From: Fistulifera solaris
Lineage: Eukaryota; Bacillariophyta; Bacillariophyceae; Naviculales; Stauroneidaceae
Length of the DNA stretch: 64,000 bases
Assembly: GCA_030295235.1 (NCBI GenBank)
Contig: AP026164.1
Span: 558,001 to 622,000, forward strand
Direction of reading: 5' to 3'
Below the pieces are notes generated by a model. It was not told the DNA's origin and searched no databases. It saw only the letters and a program-made list of their open reading frames with translations. A program made the translations under genes and the position numbers. This document shows, piece after piece, positions 46,594 to 57,299 of the stretch (its first letter is position 1; every line of letters starts with the position of its first letter).

Positions 46594-46809
46594 CTGCGTT
46601 CCATGTCACGCTTCATCACGTTCCGCGAGATGCGAACGGAGAACCGATCGGTGTAAGCGTACGAAACAGACGAATGAAGAATGAACGAAAGGAACAGCGA
46701 TGGCCTCATCCTTTATCGAAAGGGGAATATACCTTGAGCCGATTTCCTAAAGCCTAACGAGGGTAGAAAAACTACAAGTGCGACCAGACAGACTAGTCTT
46801 CTATCGTCA

Positions 46810-48443
46810 TTACTCTTGCTTAGGACCAATCATGTCTTCGGCAACAACCCATTCGTCGAACTGTTCAGCCGTCAGAAATCCAAGCTCAATTGCGGTATCT
46901 TTGAGCGTTGCTCCTCTTCATGGGCTGTCATGGCTATTTTCGCGGCATTCTTGTATCCAATGTGAGGGTTCAATGCCGTAACTAGCATCAGACTTCCGTG
47001 CAAAAGTTCTTTGATGCGACCTTCGTTTGCTTCAATACCACTTATGCAGCGTACTGCAAAACTTTCCGACGCTTGTCCGAGCAAGGTAGCGGATTGCAGC
47101 AAGTTAGATATCATGACTGGCTTGTACACATTCAGCTCCAGCGCCGGACCTTGCGATCCAGCAAAAGTTATCGCTGCATGATTTCCAATGACTTGGGCAC
47201 AAACCATCGTGAGAGCTTCACATTGTGTCTGATTGTGTTGAATAGTGAGAAAATCAAAATGAGTTTCAGGTTGCATGATCTTTTCATGTAAAACAACTTA
47301 CAGGATTGACTTTTCCGGGCATAATGCTGGATCCTGGTTCGTTTGCTGGAAGAGAGAGTTCACCCAGCCCGCATCGAGGCCCTGATCCTAGCCATCGTAC
47401 ATCACAAGCAATCTTATGCAAGCTGGCAGCAACCGTATTGAGTGCAGCGGAGGCGTGAATCAAAGTATCGTGTGCCGCGAGAGCTTCAAATTTGTTGGGC
47501 GCCGTGACAAAGTCCATTTTCGTCTCTTCCGCGATCGCCTTGGCAATGGCAACATCATATCCCATGACCGTGTTCAAACCAGTACCGACAGCAGTTCCGC
47601 CGAGTGCCAAGCGGTACAACGCAGGGATTGACGCCTCAATGCGCTCGATACCGTATTCAACTTGCTGCAGATAGCCGCTGAATTCTTGTCCTAACGTTAA
47701 TGGTGTCGCGTCTTGACTGTGAGTCCTTCCAATCTTGATAATGTTCTCAAATTTCTTCACTTTTTCTGCAAGAGCGTCGCGGAGAACTTTCAAGCCCGGG
47801 ATAGTAACAGTAGTCAAACATCGAACGGCTGCAATGTGCATAGCGGTGGGAAAGGAGTCGTTGGAGGATTGTCCCATGTTCACATCGTCGTTCGGGCTCA
47901 CGTAAGCCTTCTTTTCTTCTTCCGTCAATCCCGTCTTGTCAAACGGCAAACCGAGAATCTGATTTGCTCGATTAGCGATCACCTCATTGACGTTCATGTT
48001 GGTCTGCGTACCCGATCCTGTCTGGTAGACGACCAGAGGAAATTGTTTATCATGTTGACCGGAAATGATTTCTTCCGCGGCTTGCTGCATTGCAGTCGCT
48101 TTCTTCTCGGAGAGCTTTCCAATTTGAGCGTGATATTTCGCGCAGCATTTCTTAATCAAAGCTTGTGCGTAAATCACATCGAGCGGCATCTGACAATTGG
48201 AAAACGGAAAGTTCTCGATGCTTCTCTGCGTTTGAGCCCCCAAAGATTTCCTGCCTCTACTTTCAGTTCTCCAAGAGTATCGCTTTCAATACGAGCTGGA
48301 ATATCTTCTACGACAGTCATCTTCAGCTGTTTGGATGAAAAGAAGGAGGAAGAGAGGCGTACAGTCTTGGAATAGGAATTAATAGCTCGAAAGCAATGAA
48401 TGATAAACGATTGGTTGCATTTGCTCAAAATTCGTCCTCTCAT
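46810..48443 (-). CDS. Class II fumarate hydratase (mitochondrial)
   Basis: Fumarase interconverts fumarate and malate in the TCA cycle. Class II signatures are present: [46 protein letters not shown] and the family signature [11 protein letters not shown]. An intron of 73 nt (47,301-47,229) falls directly after that signature, in phase 0. Two frame breaks occur at G runs: C5 on the plus strand (48,237-48,241), inside LWGAQTQ, and at 46,913-46,914, after which the C-terminus continues as [14 protein letters not shown] to a TAA at 46,810-46,812. The N-terminus from ATG 48,443 ([12 protein letters not shown]) is basic and Ser-rich, a likely mitochondrial presequence; ATG 48,320 ([10 protein letters not shown]) would give a cytosolic form. 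Confidence 0.93.
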
Positions 48444-48826
48444 CGTCGTGCCACGTGAAAAATGTCGCAAGTCGCAACTGCAAACAGCAAATGCGTTGTG
48501 CATTCTATAACATCAAAGCCAGTCACAAATGGAAAGATCGGTCACGAATAGAGAAAGACGAGGAAATCATCATGCGATCATGCGGATGAAACTGCAGAGA
48601 CTTTCCGGTACTCGCAGCCAATCATTTTGCATCTTGAAAACCGCAAACGACTGATGTCATTCCTTTGGAATTCCAGCGGAGTGCGGCGCCGTTTTCCGTC
48701 GCCACATTTCCGAACGCCAAACGAAAAAACTTATGTCCGCACAATTAAGTCAAACACGAAGCTTCTCTTTCTTCTTTCACCCACCCACCACAAACCTTTC
48801 CCATTGAAACAAATCATCAAACCATC
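48444..48826. promoter_or_regulatory. Shared divergent promoter, fumarase / OAT
   Basis: 383 bases separate the start codons of two head-to-head mitochondrial metabolic genes, so they must share or abut promoters. No specific motif is claimed. Co-regulation is inference. Confidence 0.5.
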
Positions 48827-50222
48827 ATGCTCGCACGAACATCATTATTTCGTTTCGGAAAGGCCAGCTTCCCGCGGTCTTTCTCAACAGCGTCAATCGA
48901 GATGCATAGCCGGACGGAACACTGCATTCATTTAGAGGAACAGTACGGTGCCTTCAATTACGCGCCACTTCCGGTTGTGCTCAATAAGGGTCGAAACACC
49001 AAAGTCTGGGACGTGGAAGGCAACGAATACTTCGATTTTTTGAGCGCTTATTCGGCAGTGAACCAAGGTCACTGTCATCCGAAAATTTTGGAGGCACTTT
49101 ATGAGCAGGCCTCCAAGTTGTGTCTGACGAGCCGTGCCTTTCACAACGACTGCTTGGGAGAGTATTCGGAATACATCACCAAGTACTTTGGTTACGACCG
49201 CGTTTTACCAGCCAATACTGGTGTGGAGGGCGGTGAGACCGCAGTCAAGCTAGCTCGTCGGTGGGGTTATGCTGTCAAGGGCATTGCACCCAACAAAGCT
49301 CGAGTGCTGTTTGCCAATCAGAACTTTTGGGGAAGGACTCTAGCTGCTATTTCAAGCTCAAATGATCCGACGGCGTTCCGTGGTTTTGGACCTTATATGC
49401 CGGGCTTTTCCAACGTTCCATTTAACGATTTGGGTTCGCTCGAGAGTGAATTCGAAAAGGACGTAAGTAAGAAGTAGTTGTAGACGACGAATATGAAGCT
49501 TTCATTGAGTCGGCAGAGTACTCATCAGTGTCTTGCAAAATCTAGGCTGAGAATATTGCTGCATTCATGGTCGAACCGATCCAAGGAGAAGCTGGTGTTG
49601 TTGTTCCCACGGATGGCTACATGAAAAGGTGAAGCAGCTCTGCGAGAAGTACAACGTTCTGTTAATCGCTGACGAAGTTCAGGTAGGAATTGGACGCACA
49701 GGCTACGAGCTGGCTGTGCAACACGATGACTGCAAACCAGATATGATTGTCTTGGGGAAAGCTTTGTCGGGTGGTGTTTTACCAGTGTCGGCTGTTTTGG
49801 CTTCCGATGAAGTTATGTTGCAATTAAAACCAGGCGAACATGGTTCTACCTACGGTGGAAATCCGCTGGCGTGTAAAGTCGCAACGGCTGCTTTGCAGGT
49901 TCTAAGAGACGAAAATTTATGCCAGAATTCAACAGCTCGCGGTGAGCAACTCCGAAATGGGTTGAACAAATTGGAGGGTACAACCGCTATTGCAGAAGTA
50001 CGAGGACGTGGACTGCTCAACGCGATTGTCATTGACGAGCCCAAGGGTCACTATGGTGCTGCCGGAAAAGCGTACGAACTTTGTCTGAAAATGAAGGATA
50101 ACGGCCTGTTGGCGAAACCTACGCACGGCAACATAATTCGTTTCGCTCCTCCTTTAACAATCACGGAAAATGAAGTCGACCAGTGCCTTGATATCATCGA
50201 GAAGAGCCTTGGTGAACTCTAA
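48827..50222 (+). CDS. OAT: Ornithine aminotransferase
   Basis: A PLP-dependent aminotransferase converting ornithine and 2-oxoglutarate to glutamate semialdehyde and glutamate. Motifs: [59 protein letters not shown] (PLP-binding Asp) and the Schiff-base lysine in [15 protein letters not shown], ending with a [12 protein letters not shown] segment typical of OAT. A phase-0 intron of 83 nt occupies 49,463-49,545. One frame break lies at A4 (49,624-49,627), inside DGYMK-VKQLC. The N-terminus [20 protein letters not shown] is Arg/Ser-rich without acids, a mitochondrial presequence. The single-base break apart, length and motif order are normal. Confidence 0.95.
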
Positions 50223-50864
50223 TCAGATACAGCGATCTTCGAGAACAAGGGTTTCTTTTAAAGATCATATTGTCTTTTGTAGGACTTTTTCTATTCTTGC
50301 CTTTTTTGATTACTTTGGCGGGTGAGCAGCATCCGCATCTTACTCTTCCTTTAGGCAGCACTTTTCCGATTAGTAGATGATAAAAGTACCGGTACTCCGT
50401 TTTAGCTGAAACATCTTTCAAATGTGGCAGGCAACAGCAGGGACTGAAAATTAGTGTCGGCATGGCATCATCCCATTACATATCTTGTAGTTTGTTGCAC
50501 GGAACGGTAGATTCATCTCTACGGGATCGTTAGCATCATCAATATTACCATTGGATACGTGCCATAACGGGTCGCTACTTATTGCCCTAAGTGTAGTTTC
50601 GTAAGAAGTTCTTCAGGGTGATTGACCGACACCGGGACTGAAATTTGGTTTAGTCGGAAACGTCATGTCAAATTAACCGTTCGCGTTTGGTTTGTTACGT
50701 TTAACCCTGATCGGAATGGACATTTTATTTTTGTTGACGATGGAGATCGAGGTTGCGTCTCGCGTTCATTGCAACACTCTAACTTCACGCAAAACAATCA
50801 TCGTCCAACAAACACTCTTATTATTTCATTTATATACGACAGATACTATTACAACGAGTATCCA
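50223..50864. other. Intergenic, nothing recognised
   Basis: About 640 bases between OAT and the next plus-strand gene. Open frames present here lack motifs. An open frame continues in frame upstream of the 50,865 ATG but reads as unlikely sequence. Confidence 0.4.
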
Positions 50865-51458
50865 ATGGGAAATATCTTTTGCGGCGAAAAGGAAGAAAGC
50901 GCAAAAGCAACTGCTTTCGATAGCAAGGATATCAACAGCACCTCGAATGAAATTCCCAACTCGGCTTTGCATTCGTCCTTTCCTGCTACGAACGGTAATA
51001 ATGCGCTACAAAATCAACAACAACAGAATGGGATACTTAATGATCCTGAAGAGTTAGCGAAACTTCAAGCATCACGAGAGGAAGAAGCTCGATTACAACT
51101 GGTCCTTCAACAAGCCGGCCGAGCCATGGTATCAGTTCGATCGACGCGGGGTAGCACGCCATATTACGATCAAGGCTTTGCCGCTGCCTTGCACCAACAC
51201 TTAGAACAAACAACGAAATTCCCTTCTGTTCCGAACGAATTGCCCCCGCCAAGTCAAACACCCGTATATACCAGTTTATCAAAACCAATGTGGCAAGATA
51301 TAATGCTGGGCAAACAAGATAGTGGATTGGCTGGTCTAGCCGGAGAGAACCCTCATACTTACATGGATCATGAAGCGGAGGCATTTCTCGACAAGGTGCA
51401 GGTCAAGAAAGAGAGACTGTTTGCGGGCACAAACCCCATGGTGGAGAATTTGCTGTAA
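50865..51458 (+). CDS. Putative N-myristoylated/palmitoylated protein
   Basis: Translation from the ATG at 50,865 gives MGNIFCGEKEES: Gly2 followed by a cysteine at position 6 is a classic dual-acylation signature for membrane attachment. The 197-residue product is hydrophilic, with an Asn/Gln-rich region, a charged helix (EELAKLQASREEEARLQLVL) and a Pro-rich centre. The frame is open upstream, but this ATG is chosen for its acylation signal. LAMTOR1-like scaffolds share this layout, but sequence similarity is not evident, so function is not assigned. Confidence 0.6.
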   Translation: MGNIFCGEKEESAKATAFDSKDINSTSNEIPNSALHSSFPATNGNNALQNQQQQNGILNDPEELAKLQASREEEARLQLVLQQAGRAMVSVRSTRGSTPYYDQGFAAALHQHLEQTTKFPSVPNELPPPSQTPVYTSLSKPMWQDIMLGKQDSGLAGLAGENPHTYMDHEAEAFLDKVQVKKERLFAGTNPMVENLL

Positions 51459-51547
51459 AAGTATGCCAAGTATGATTTGTATAGGAAGAGCATGTCGAGT
51501 CGACTTGCTTGTCTATTTTATGAATGCTGTAGAAAATTGTCTACGCT

Positions 51548-52438
51548 TTAGAGAGTGTCGATTGTTTCACGTTCATCGATTTGAACGTGTCCTACTAAAT
51601 TAAATGTCACCAGTCGATCAGTTTCTTCGTTAGCATCCCCAATCCATTCCATGTCATCCACCATGATCAAAGATGCTTTTCCCATGACAGTCCCTTGATG
51701 GAATTTGTAACGTCGTCTGGGTGTCACAATATCCAGACTCGCGGCAAGAGCTGCCGCGGCAATGCCCGTCGCTGGATCCTCCGGATAACCCGAGGCCCGA
51801 GGAAATTGTCGACATTCATATTCTTCATCATTGACTTTGGCGTACAAATACAGTCCCGTCGAATAATCTAAAGCATCACAGCAACTTTTGAAGTGTTCTG
51901 GATTAAGAGGAGCCTTGGCTTGGTGTAGGGCTTCCACCGAATGCACGCGGATGAGTGTTTTTAGTCGAGCAATCGATGCGTGACAAAACGATGACGACTG
52001 CACGTCCGACGACTGTAAGCCCAATGTATCACGGATTAATCGGAACAGGAGTGGTGAATTGATAACTTTTTGTTGATAAAATGGTGCTCGCATGTGTAAA
52101 GAAACGATTTGATCGGGAACATCTACTTGAGCTTGGTAGGTATTCGCGCGACTATCTTGAAAACGAACCATCGAGGTCTGCTCCGCCATACAGAAAGCAC
52201 CTCCCATAGCAGCATGTGCACAAAAGCTCACTTCTTCTCCCGTCGGCATATAAAAAGCCATTCGCTTTTGGAGTGAATCGATCACCACACTTTCCCATGT
52301 ACAAGTCTTGGCAAGTTCCGAGCCGACCAAGTTTTCGCCCATGAAGACAGTGACCGGGTTCCCTCCCGTTCCTTTCCATTGACAAAAGACACGTGCGGAA
52401 ATTTTGTGAATGAGGCGTGCTGTTTTGTTTGTGGACAT
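51548..52438 (-). CDS. PhzF-family isomerase/epimerase-like protein
   Basis: PhzF-fold proteins include phenazine-pathway isomerases and many uncharacterised eukaryotic members (MAWDBP/PBLD). Motifs: GTGGNPVTVFMGENL near the N-terminus, the catalytic Glu in TGEEVSFCAHAAMGGAF, and RASGYPEDPATGIAAAALA with the second half-site, followed by KFHQGTVMGKASLI. The frame is intact, about 297 residues, the usual length. It should be a small cytosolic enzyme; its substrate is unknown, as for most of the family. 316 bases of unannotated DNA separate its start from the DNMT2 start on the other strand. Confidence 0.88.
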   Translation of the reverse strand: MSTNKTARLIHKISARVFCQWKGTGGNPVTVFMGENLVGSELAKTCTWESVVIDSLQKRMAFYMPTGEEVSFCAHAAMGGAFCMAEQTSMVRFQDSRANTYQAQVDVPDQIVSLHMRAPFYQQKVINSPLLFRLIRDTLGLQSSDVQSSSFCHASIARLKTLIRVHSVEALHQAKAPLNPEHFKSCCDALDYSTGLYLYAKVNDEEYECRQFPRASGYPEDPATGIAAAALAASLDIVTPRRRYKFHQGTVMGKASLIMVDDMEWIGDANEETDRLVTFNLVGHVQIDERETIDTL

Positions 52439-52754
52439 GCTGCAAGGAATGCTCTAAGAGGCTAAGAGGCACAAGACGACTGATGTGATGTTATCATTAT
52501 TATTATTTCCTCTCCGTCGTGATGAATGAGCGAGAGGCAACATTGCTTTATGAGCATCACTAAGGGTAAAGTTAAACATCTCTAGGGGGTTATCTTCCTA
52601 ATTCCTAACCCTAAACCTCAAACGAACTTTCACCTTAGCTGCGTCCGCCCTCCCATCCGATCAGTATGTGCCCCACCTCAAACCTTTTTTTTTACTTTCG
52701 CATTGCACACAATTCCTATGATTTGACAACCAATAATGAAGCACTGAAAGAAGC

Positions 52755-54074
52755 ATGTCTTTTCGCATTGTGTGCTACCTGTTATTAACTACTCATTGTT
52801 CATCATTTTTCACACAAAATAGAGTTACGCTGGCATCATTTCGATTGAATACAACACCATTATTGTTTACCATGAAACGAACCAGAAACGAGGATGCACC
52901 TCAAAAGGATCCGTCGCTATCATCACTAGAAACAATCCGCTTTGTCGAGTTTTATGCTGGAATCGGCGGATGGACTATGGCGCTACAACAAGTAGTAGAG
53001 CGGGGGCATTCCGACCTTTCCGGCTTGCGATTCGAATGCGTCGCTGCTCTCGATCATTCGGATCTGTGCAAAGTTGTGTACGAACACAACCACAAACCCG
53101 TCACCTTGTCAAATCGACCAATCCAAAAACTTACGGTCGGTCAAGTGGAAGAGTGGCAAGCCGATTTGTTCGTCATGAGTCCTCCTTGTCAACCACACAG
53201 TCGTCAGCATACGCATCAAGAGCGGGAATTGCAAGACAAGCGGTCCGAGAGCTTTCTGCACTTGTGTGAGTTAATTCAGTCTCTTTCGACCGTACCTTCC
53301 GTTATTTTGCTGGAAAATGTGGTTGGATTTGAACGATCGCAAAGTTTTTCCTACTTTCAGAAAGTTTTGAAGGATCGGAATTATCAGTGCTGTCATTTCA
53401 TAATTAATCCCAGTCAAGTTGGATTACCTAACGATCGACCTCGTTTCTATTCTGTGGCTGTACAAAACAATTATATCAAGCTAGAGAAAGATTCTTGGCA
53501 AAGCAAGTTCTTTACAAAACCGTCCGATGACATTAGTGCGGAGGTTATCATTCACACGGAAATTCCCGAGTTGGGAGTGAACGCGATGAACAGCATCATT
53601 GAAAAGGATATACCCAAGCTCCAACATTTCCTCGATAATCCGCCCGATCCGCGTTTGAGCATTCCAGAGAAGGTTTATCAAAAGCGAGCCGCCTGGTGTC
53701 TTGACATTGTCACTCCCGAACAACGACGCACATCGTGTTTCACGTCGGGGTATGGGAAATTTGTTCGCGGCACTGGCAGCGTCTTGTACACTGGAGAGGG
53801 AACGTTTGAGCTGGTAGCACCCGAACAGCGCGAATACGATGCTGAGTGGGACAAGGAATTGGATTGGACGAAAGCGCGGTACTTTTCTGGTTCCGAGTTG
53901 GCTCGTCTATTTGACTTCTCGAATGAATTTGCTTTTCCACGAACAGTATCACTGGGACAGCAGTGGAAGCTTGTGGGTAATTCACTGAATGTGAGAGTCG
54001 CTGCTCGACTATTGGAGTTTGCGTTTAGGGTACGCAGGAACCCGTTGCCGATAAATTTGGTCGGCACCCATTAG
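52755..54074 (+). CDS. DNMT2: DNMT2/TRDMT1-type tRNA (cytosine-5) methyltransferase
   Basis: DNMT2 looks like a DNA methyltransferase but methylates C38 of tRNA-Asp and other tRNAs. Motif I reads FVEFYAGIGGWTMAL, the catalytic Cys is in MSPPCQPHSRQ, motif VI is ILLENVVGFE, and the diagnostic CFT motif is TSCFTSGYGKFVRGTGSVL. Motif X is present near the C-terminus (VGNSLNVRVAARLLEF). Intact frame, no intron needed. From ATG 52,755 the protein has 439 residues with a hydrophobic, Ser-rich 39-residue extension (signal-like); the ATG at 52,872 (MKRTRNED) gives a conventional 400-residue form. It is followed by the dispersed repeat and a decayed copy of its own 3' end. Confidence 0.94.
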   Translation: MSFRIVCYLLLTTHCSSFFTQNRVTLASFRLNTTPLLFTMKRTRNEDAPQKDPSLSSLETIRFVEFYAGIGGWTMALQQVVERGHSDLSGLRFECVAALDHSDLCKVVYEHNHKPVTLSNRPIQKLTVGQVEEWQADLFVMSPPCQPHSRQHTHQERELQDKRSESFLHLCELIQSLSTVPSVILLENVVGFERSQSFSYFQKVLKDRNYQCCHFIINPSQVGLPNDRPRFYSVAVQNNYIKLEKDSWQSKFFTKPSDDISAEVIIHTEIPELGVNAMNSIIEKDIPKLQHFLDNPPDPRLSIPEKVYQKRAAWCLDIVTPEQRRTSCFTSGYGKFVRGTGSVLYTGEGTFELVAPEQREYDAEWDKELDWTKARYFSGSELARLFDFSNEFAFPRTVSLGQQWKLVGNSLNVRVAARLLEFAFRVRRNPLPINLVGTH

Positions 54075-54880
54075 AGCTGCGGCAATGCAAACGACGATAT
54101 TAAGATGCGCTGGGTGCAAAGCAAGGGGGAGGTGAGGATTTTATTTGACTTCGCCCGTCTTGACGCTGTGGAGTCGATTCAAAGCGGAAATTACTCGACT
54201 AATGGGTCGCAATTCCGCGACAGATGAGCATTTCTTGGTTGAGCTGGATGGTAGGCATGTATACAGGAATGACATTGGGGTATGTCGCGTTGGCATTGCT
54301 CTTTGGCTATGTCTGTTTTACAGCGTATGTAGTTTCGGTTCAGAACTAATTAGTCTTCCCCTCTTGGCATCAATGATGTAACCTGTATGATTTCCGTACA
54401 AAGAAGCACGCGCCCTCCTAGCCATACGTCCTTCAGTGCTGAATGAGCCACGAAACCTCTCGGCGAGCCCCTATTCTCCCCTATGATGTTAACCCTTAGG
54501 GTTCTGTTCCAAATAGCTGTGCTAGAGCGGCACATTAAGACGGCATGAGAGAAGAAAAAGAAGAGATAGGGTCCATTCGAATAGTGGACCCAAAGGAACC
54601 GAGTAGAGTAATGGAAGCATGATGGGAAACATTACCAACATGTTGTGGGCCTTGGTTCAACAATTGATTTCGATGTCGGCTCTGTTCCTCAGCTCTTTGT
54701 CGGTGGCAGGGAGAAATTGAAGTAAATTCTTTGCCCAAAGCGCACCACATCGAGTGGAGCAGATACTAGCTAGGGCAAGTAATAACAATTTACAAAGCAG
54801 CATACATGAGTTCGCGTGCAATGAGCAACAAAGGCACAAAACAAGTAGTTCAAGCCGAACGACCATAAAACCGTTTAGAC
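54075..54880. other. Non-coding stretch between DNMT2 and repeat copy B
   Basis: About 800 bases with no recognisable gene. It should contain the DNMT2 3' UTR. The last 30-40 bases show weak similarity to the DNA preceding repeat copy A, so the repeat may start slightly earlier than annotated. Confidence 0.4.
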
Positions 54881-56520
54881 ACACGGAATTGGACAGTGTC
54901 ACATGGAAGAGCTTCGCTCCTCGCCATCACCGCCACGCGCATCCATCAGTTGCATTTATAAATTAATTAAAATTATTCGCTTTTGAAATGAACAAATGTT
55001 AGCATGAAGGTGTTGTGGTATACATTTTTCATTGTGCTGGGACATATGGGGGACCCTTGCTAGTGCCCGTAACCGCTAACCTATTTCTAGGATAACTCAT
55101 AAGCACCGCAAGAGCTCCGAAGACGTTAAGCAGATGTCAACAAGCGATCACAAACGCCCATGTATCCGGTTGGGAGCGGAAAGGCGAATGTGGCTTTCAT
55201 AAGCTGCTCAGCGGGTGAACCCCAAACCCCGCTCAACCGTTACCATTGCTTCACCAATCACCGGCGCACGCAGTTCTTCGGCACGCCTCATGGATCCCAC
55301 AACTCAGGTGAAGAACTTTTCCCAGCACAATGCTCCAACTGCGTGTTTTCCGGTAAGGCAGGAAGCCTCGCAAGCAGGCAAGCGAATCGTCGAGACGACA
55401 CGAGGTTGCCCTTTGGCGAGACGACTCCTCCTTCCTCGGGACATACGCACCACAACCCTTCATGCGCTCCCACTTTGTATTCAACCATACGGTCCCAAGC
55501 TGTGATCGCAGGCCACAGCTTTGGCAACAACTGAATACGGGGAGGACATCAAACCTCTCTCAGTCGCCTTTGAGAGGAGATGTGAGAAGAAGAAGAACGC
55601 AGCGAAAAAAGAGAGAAAGATGTTTGGCGATGCTTCTCCGCTTCTCCTATCGTAAAATCAAAATCAGTTTGTGTTCACAAACTCATTTTAAAATCATTTA
55701 GAGGGAACTATCTAAGTATTTCTATTTCGAGCAACGGTTTTCTCCATGTATAGGTTGGGATCCCACCACCCACGAATGAATGTCACGATGTACGCGTCTG
55801 CATATCTTTCAATCATGATGAGCGCAGCTGCGAGCCCGGCCTGCTCGTTTCTCACAAGTAAAACACGCGTTCAAAATTCAATTTGGAATAAGGGGGGAAA
55901 GAATGCAAGTCAAGTCCATTATAGGCACTTTTGTTTGCCCCGACTTTGATGATGGGTGAGAGTGAGCACGACGATTTTTGTTTAACGCGTTCGTGCTTTG
56001 CTTTTCAGTCTTGTTATTTCAATCGCAATTCTTCAATGTGTATTTGGTTAGTGTGTCTGTGTCTGCTCATTGTCAGCGACGAGGTGACTACGGAGTACTT
56101 TTTATTTTACTTTTTTTACAAAAGAAGGACGACGGAGGACAACAAAAGCGAACAGAACGAGACAATACAAGATACAAGTATCGAGTACGGAATAACAATC
56201 TTCTTAACTGATGATAATGCGGAAGGGAAACGATTAGGAAACGAAGCTACGATATCACGACAACAGCGATCACCACTCGTTGAGATTTCCGTGGATGTCA
56301 TCTGACGCGTTGTAGACGATCTGCTGTATTTGTGGGTGTCATTCCTCGAGTAATCGCAAAAATGAATGAATGTCCTTTTACTGTGCTAGCGGAACCGCCA
56401 TCCGCTTTGGAAATCTTGCGCGATTGTGTTTCGCTTGGTTGACCTCTTTTCATTCGAAAGGCAATATCTTTTTGTTGCACGGTCTCAAATTTGGTGTATC
56501 GCTATCTGCCTCGTTGATGT
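54881..56520. repeat. Dispersed repeat, copy B
   Basis: Same orientation as copy A (11,788-13,565), with substitutions scattered along its length and about 140 bases missing relative to A (junction near 56,015). It begins with ACGGAATTGGACAGTGTCAC and similarity fades after the GTTGCACGGTCTCAAA segment near 56,480-56,520, with patchy matches to about 56,700. No coding capacity is supported. It lies between DNMT2 and its truncated copy. Confidence 0.8.
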
Positions 56521-56831
56521 ATCATCCGATGGCAGAGGCCTGTTCGCCGTGCACCTTTTCCCGCAAAGGCACAGACGACGGCGATTCATTCAAGTGTAAA
56601 TGATGTGTATCCCTGCACTATCCGTGCAACCAGAGCAACGATGTATGACGGTCGAATCCTTTTGCCAGCGTCTCTTCTATCAATAAAGCAAATAGCGGAA
56701 AACCACACTCTCGTGCATTCTTGACAATTCGCAAGCAATCGACAAGCTGCATTGTGGACGCGGTGATCTTGCTTGTTATCTCTTTCGCACAAAAAGATCG
56801 CACACTTACAACCAAGTTAAAAAGATTACTC

Positions 56832-57082
56832 AACGATCGACCTCGTTTCTAATTTGTACCCGAACAGCGCAAATACGATGCTGGAAACAAGGATCTGGAT
56901 TGCACGAAAGCGCGGAACTTTTCTGGTTCCGAGTTTACTTGTCTGTTTGATTTTCATAATGATTTTGGGTTCCCACGAACCGTAACACTGGGACAACAGT
57001 GGGAGTTTGTGGGTGATCCACTGAATGTGAGAGTCGCTGCTCGACCGTTGGAGTTTGCGGTTAGGGCACACAGGGACCCGTT
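56832..57082 (+). pseudogene. Truncated, internally deleted DNMT2 3' fragment
   Basis: AACGATCGACCTCGTTTCTA (56,832-56,851) equals 53,431-53,450 of DNMT2; after a few bases the sequence resumes at the equivalent of 53,819 (ACCCGAACAGCGC) and follows the gene to about its position 54,045, including GTGAGAGTCGCTGCTCGAC. Thus about 370 bases of the gene are missing, and there are many substitutions and frame disruptions. It cannot encode a functional enzyme; I interpret it as the relic of a local duplication. Confidence 0.9.
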
Positions 57083-57299
57083 ACTAATACATGATGTTAA
57101 CAAAGGCTTGTAATGACTAGACTTGACTTTGAGATTTATTGGAGCTTCTGTTGATTTTAAATGTAGCACTGACATAACCGTGTCAAGAGAAAGCAATTTG
57201 ACTTGCCCTTCGCGTGGAGACTTGAGACAGCACCTCATCACAGAACTGAACCAGACAAAGTGCTCGCTTTACTTAAGTTCATTAATTTTCTTGACTGGA

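Noticed and set aside
54145-54381. Short plus-strand open frame after DNMT2
   Set aside because: No motif and biased composition; more likely 3' UTR or intergenic DNA.
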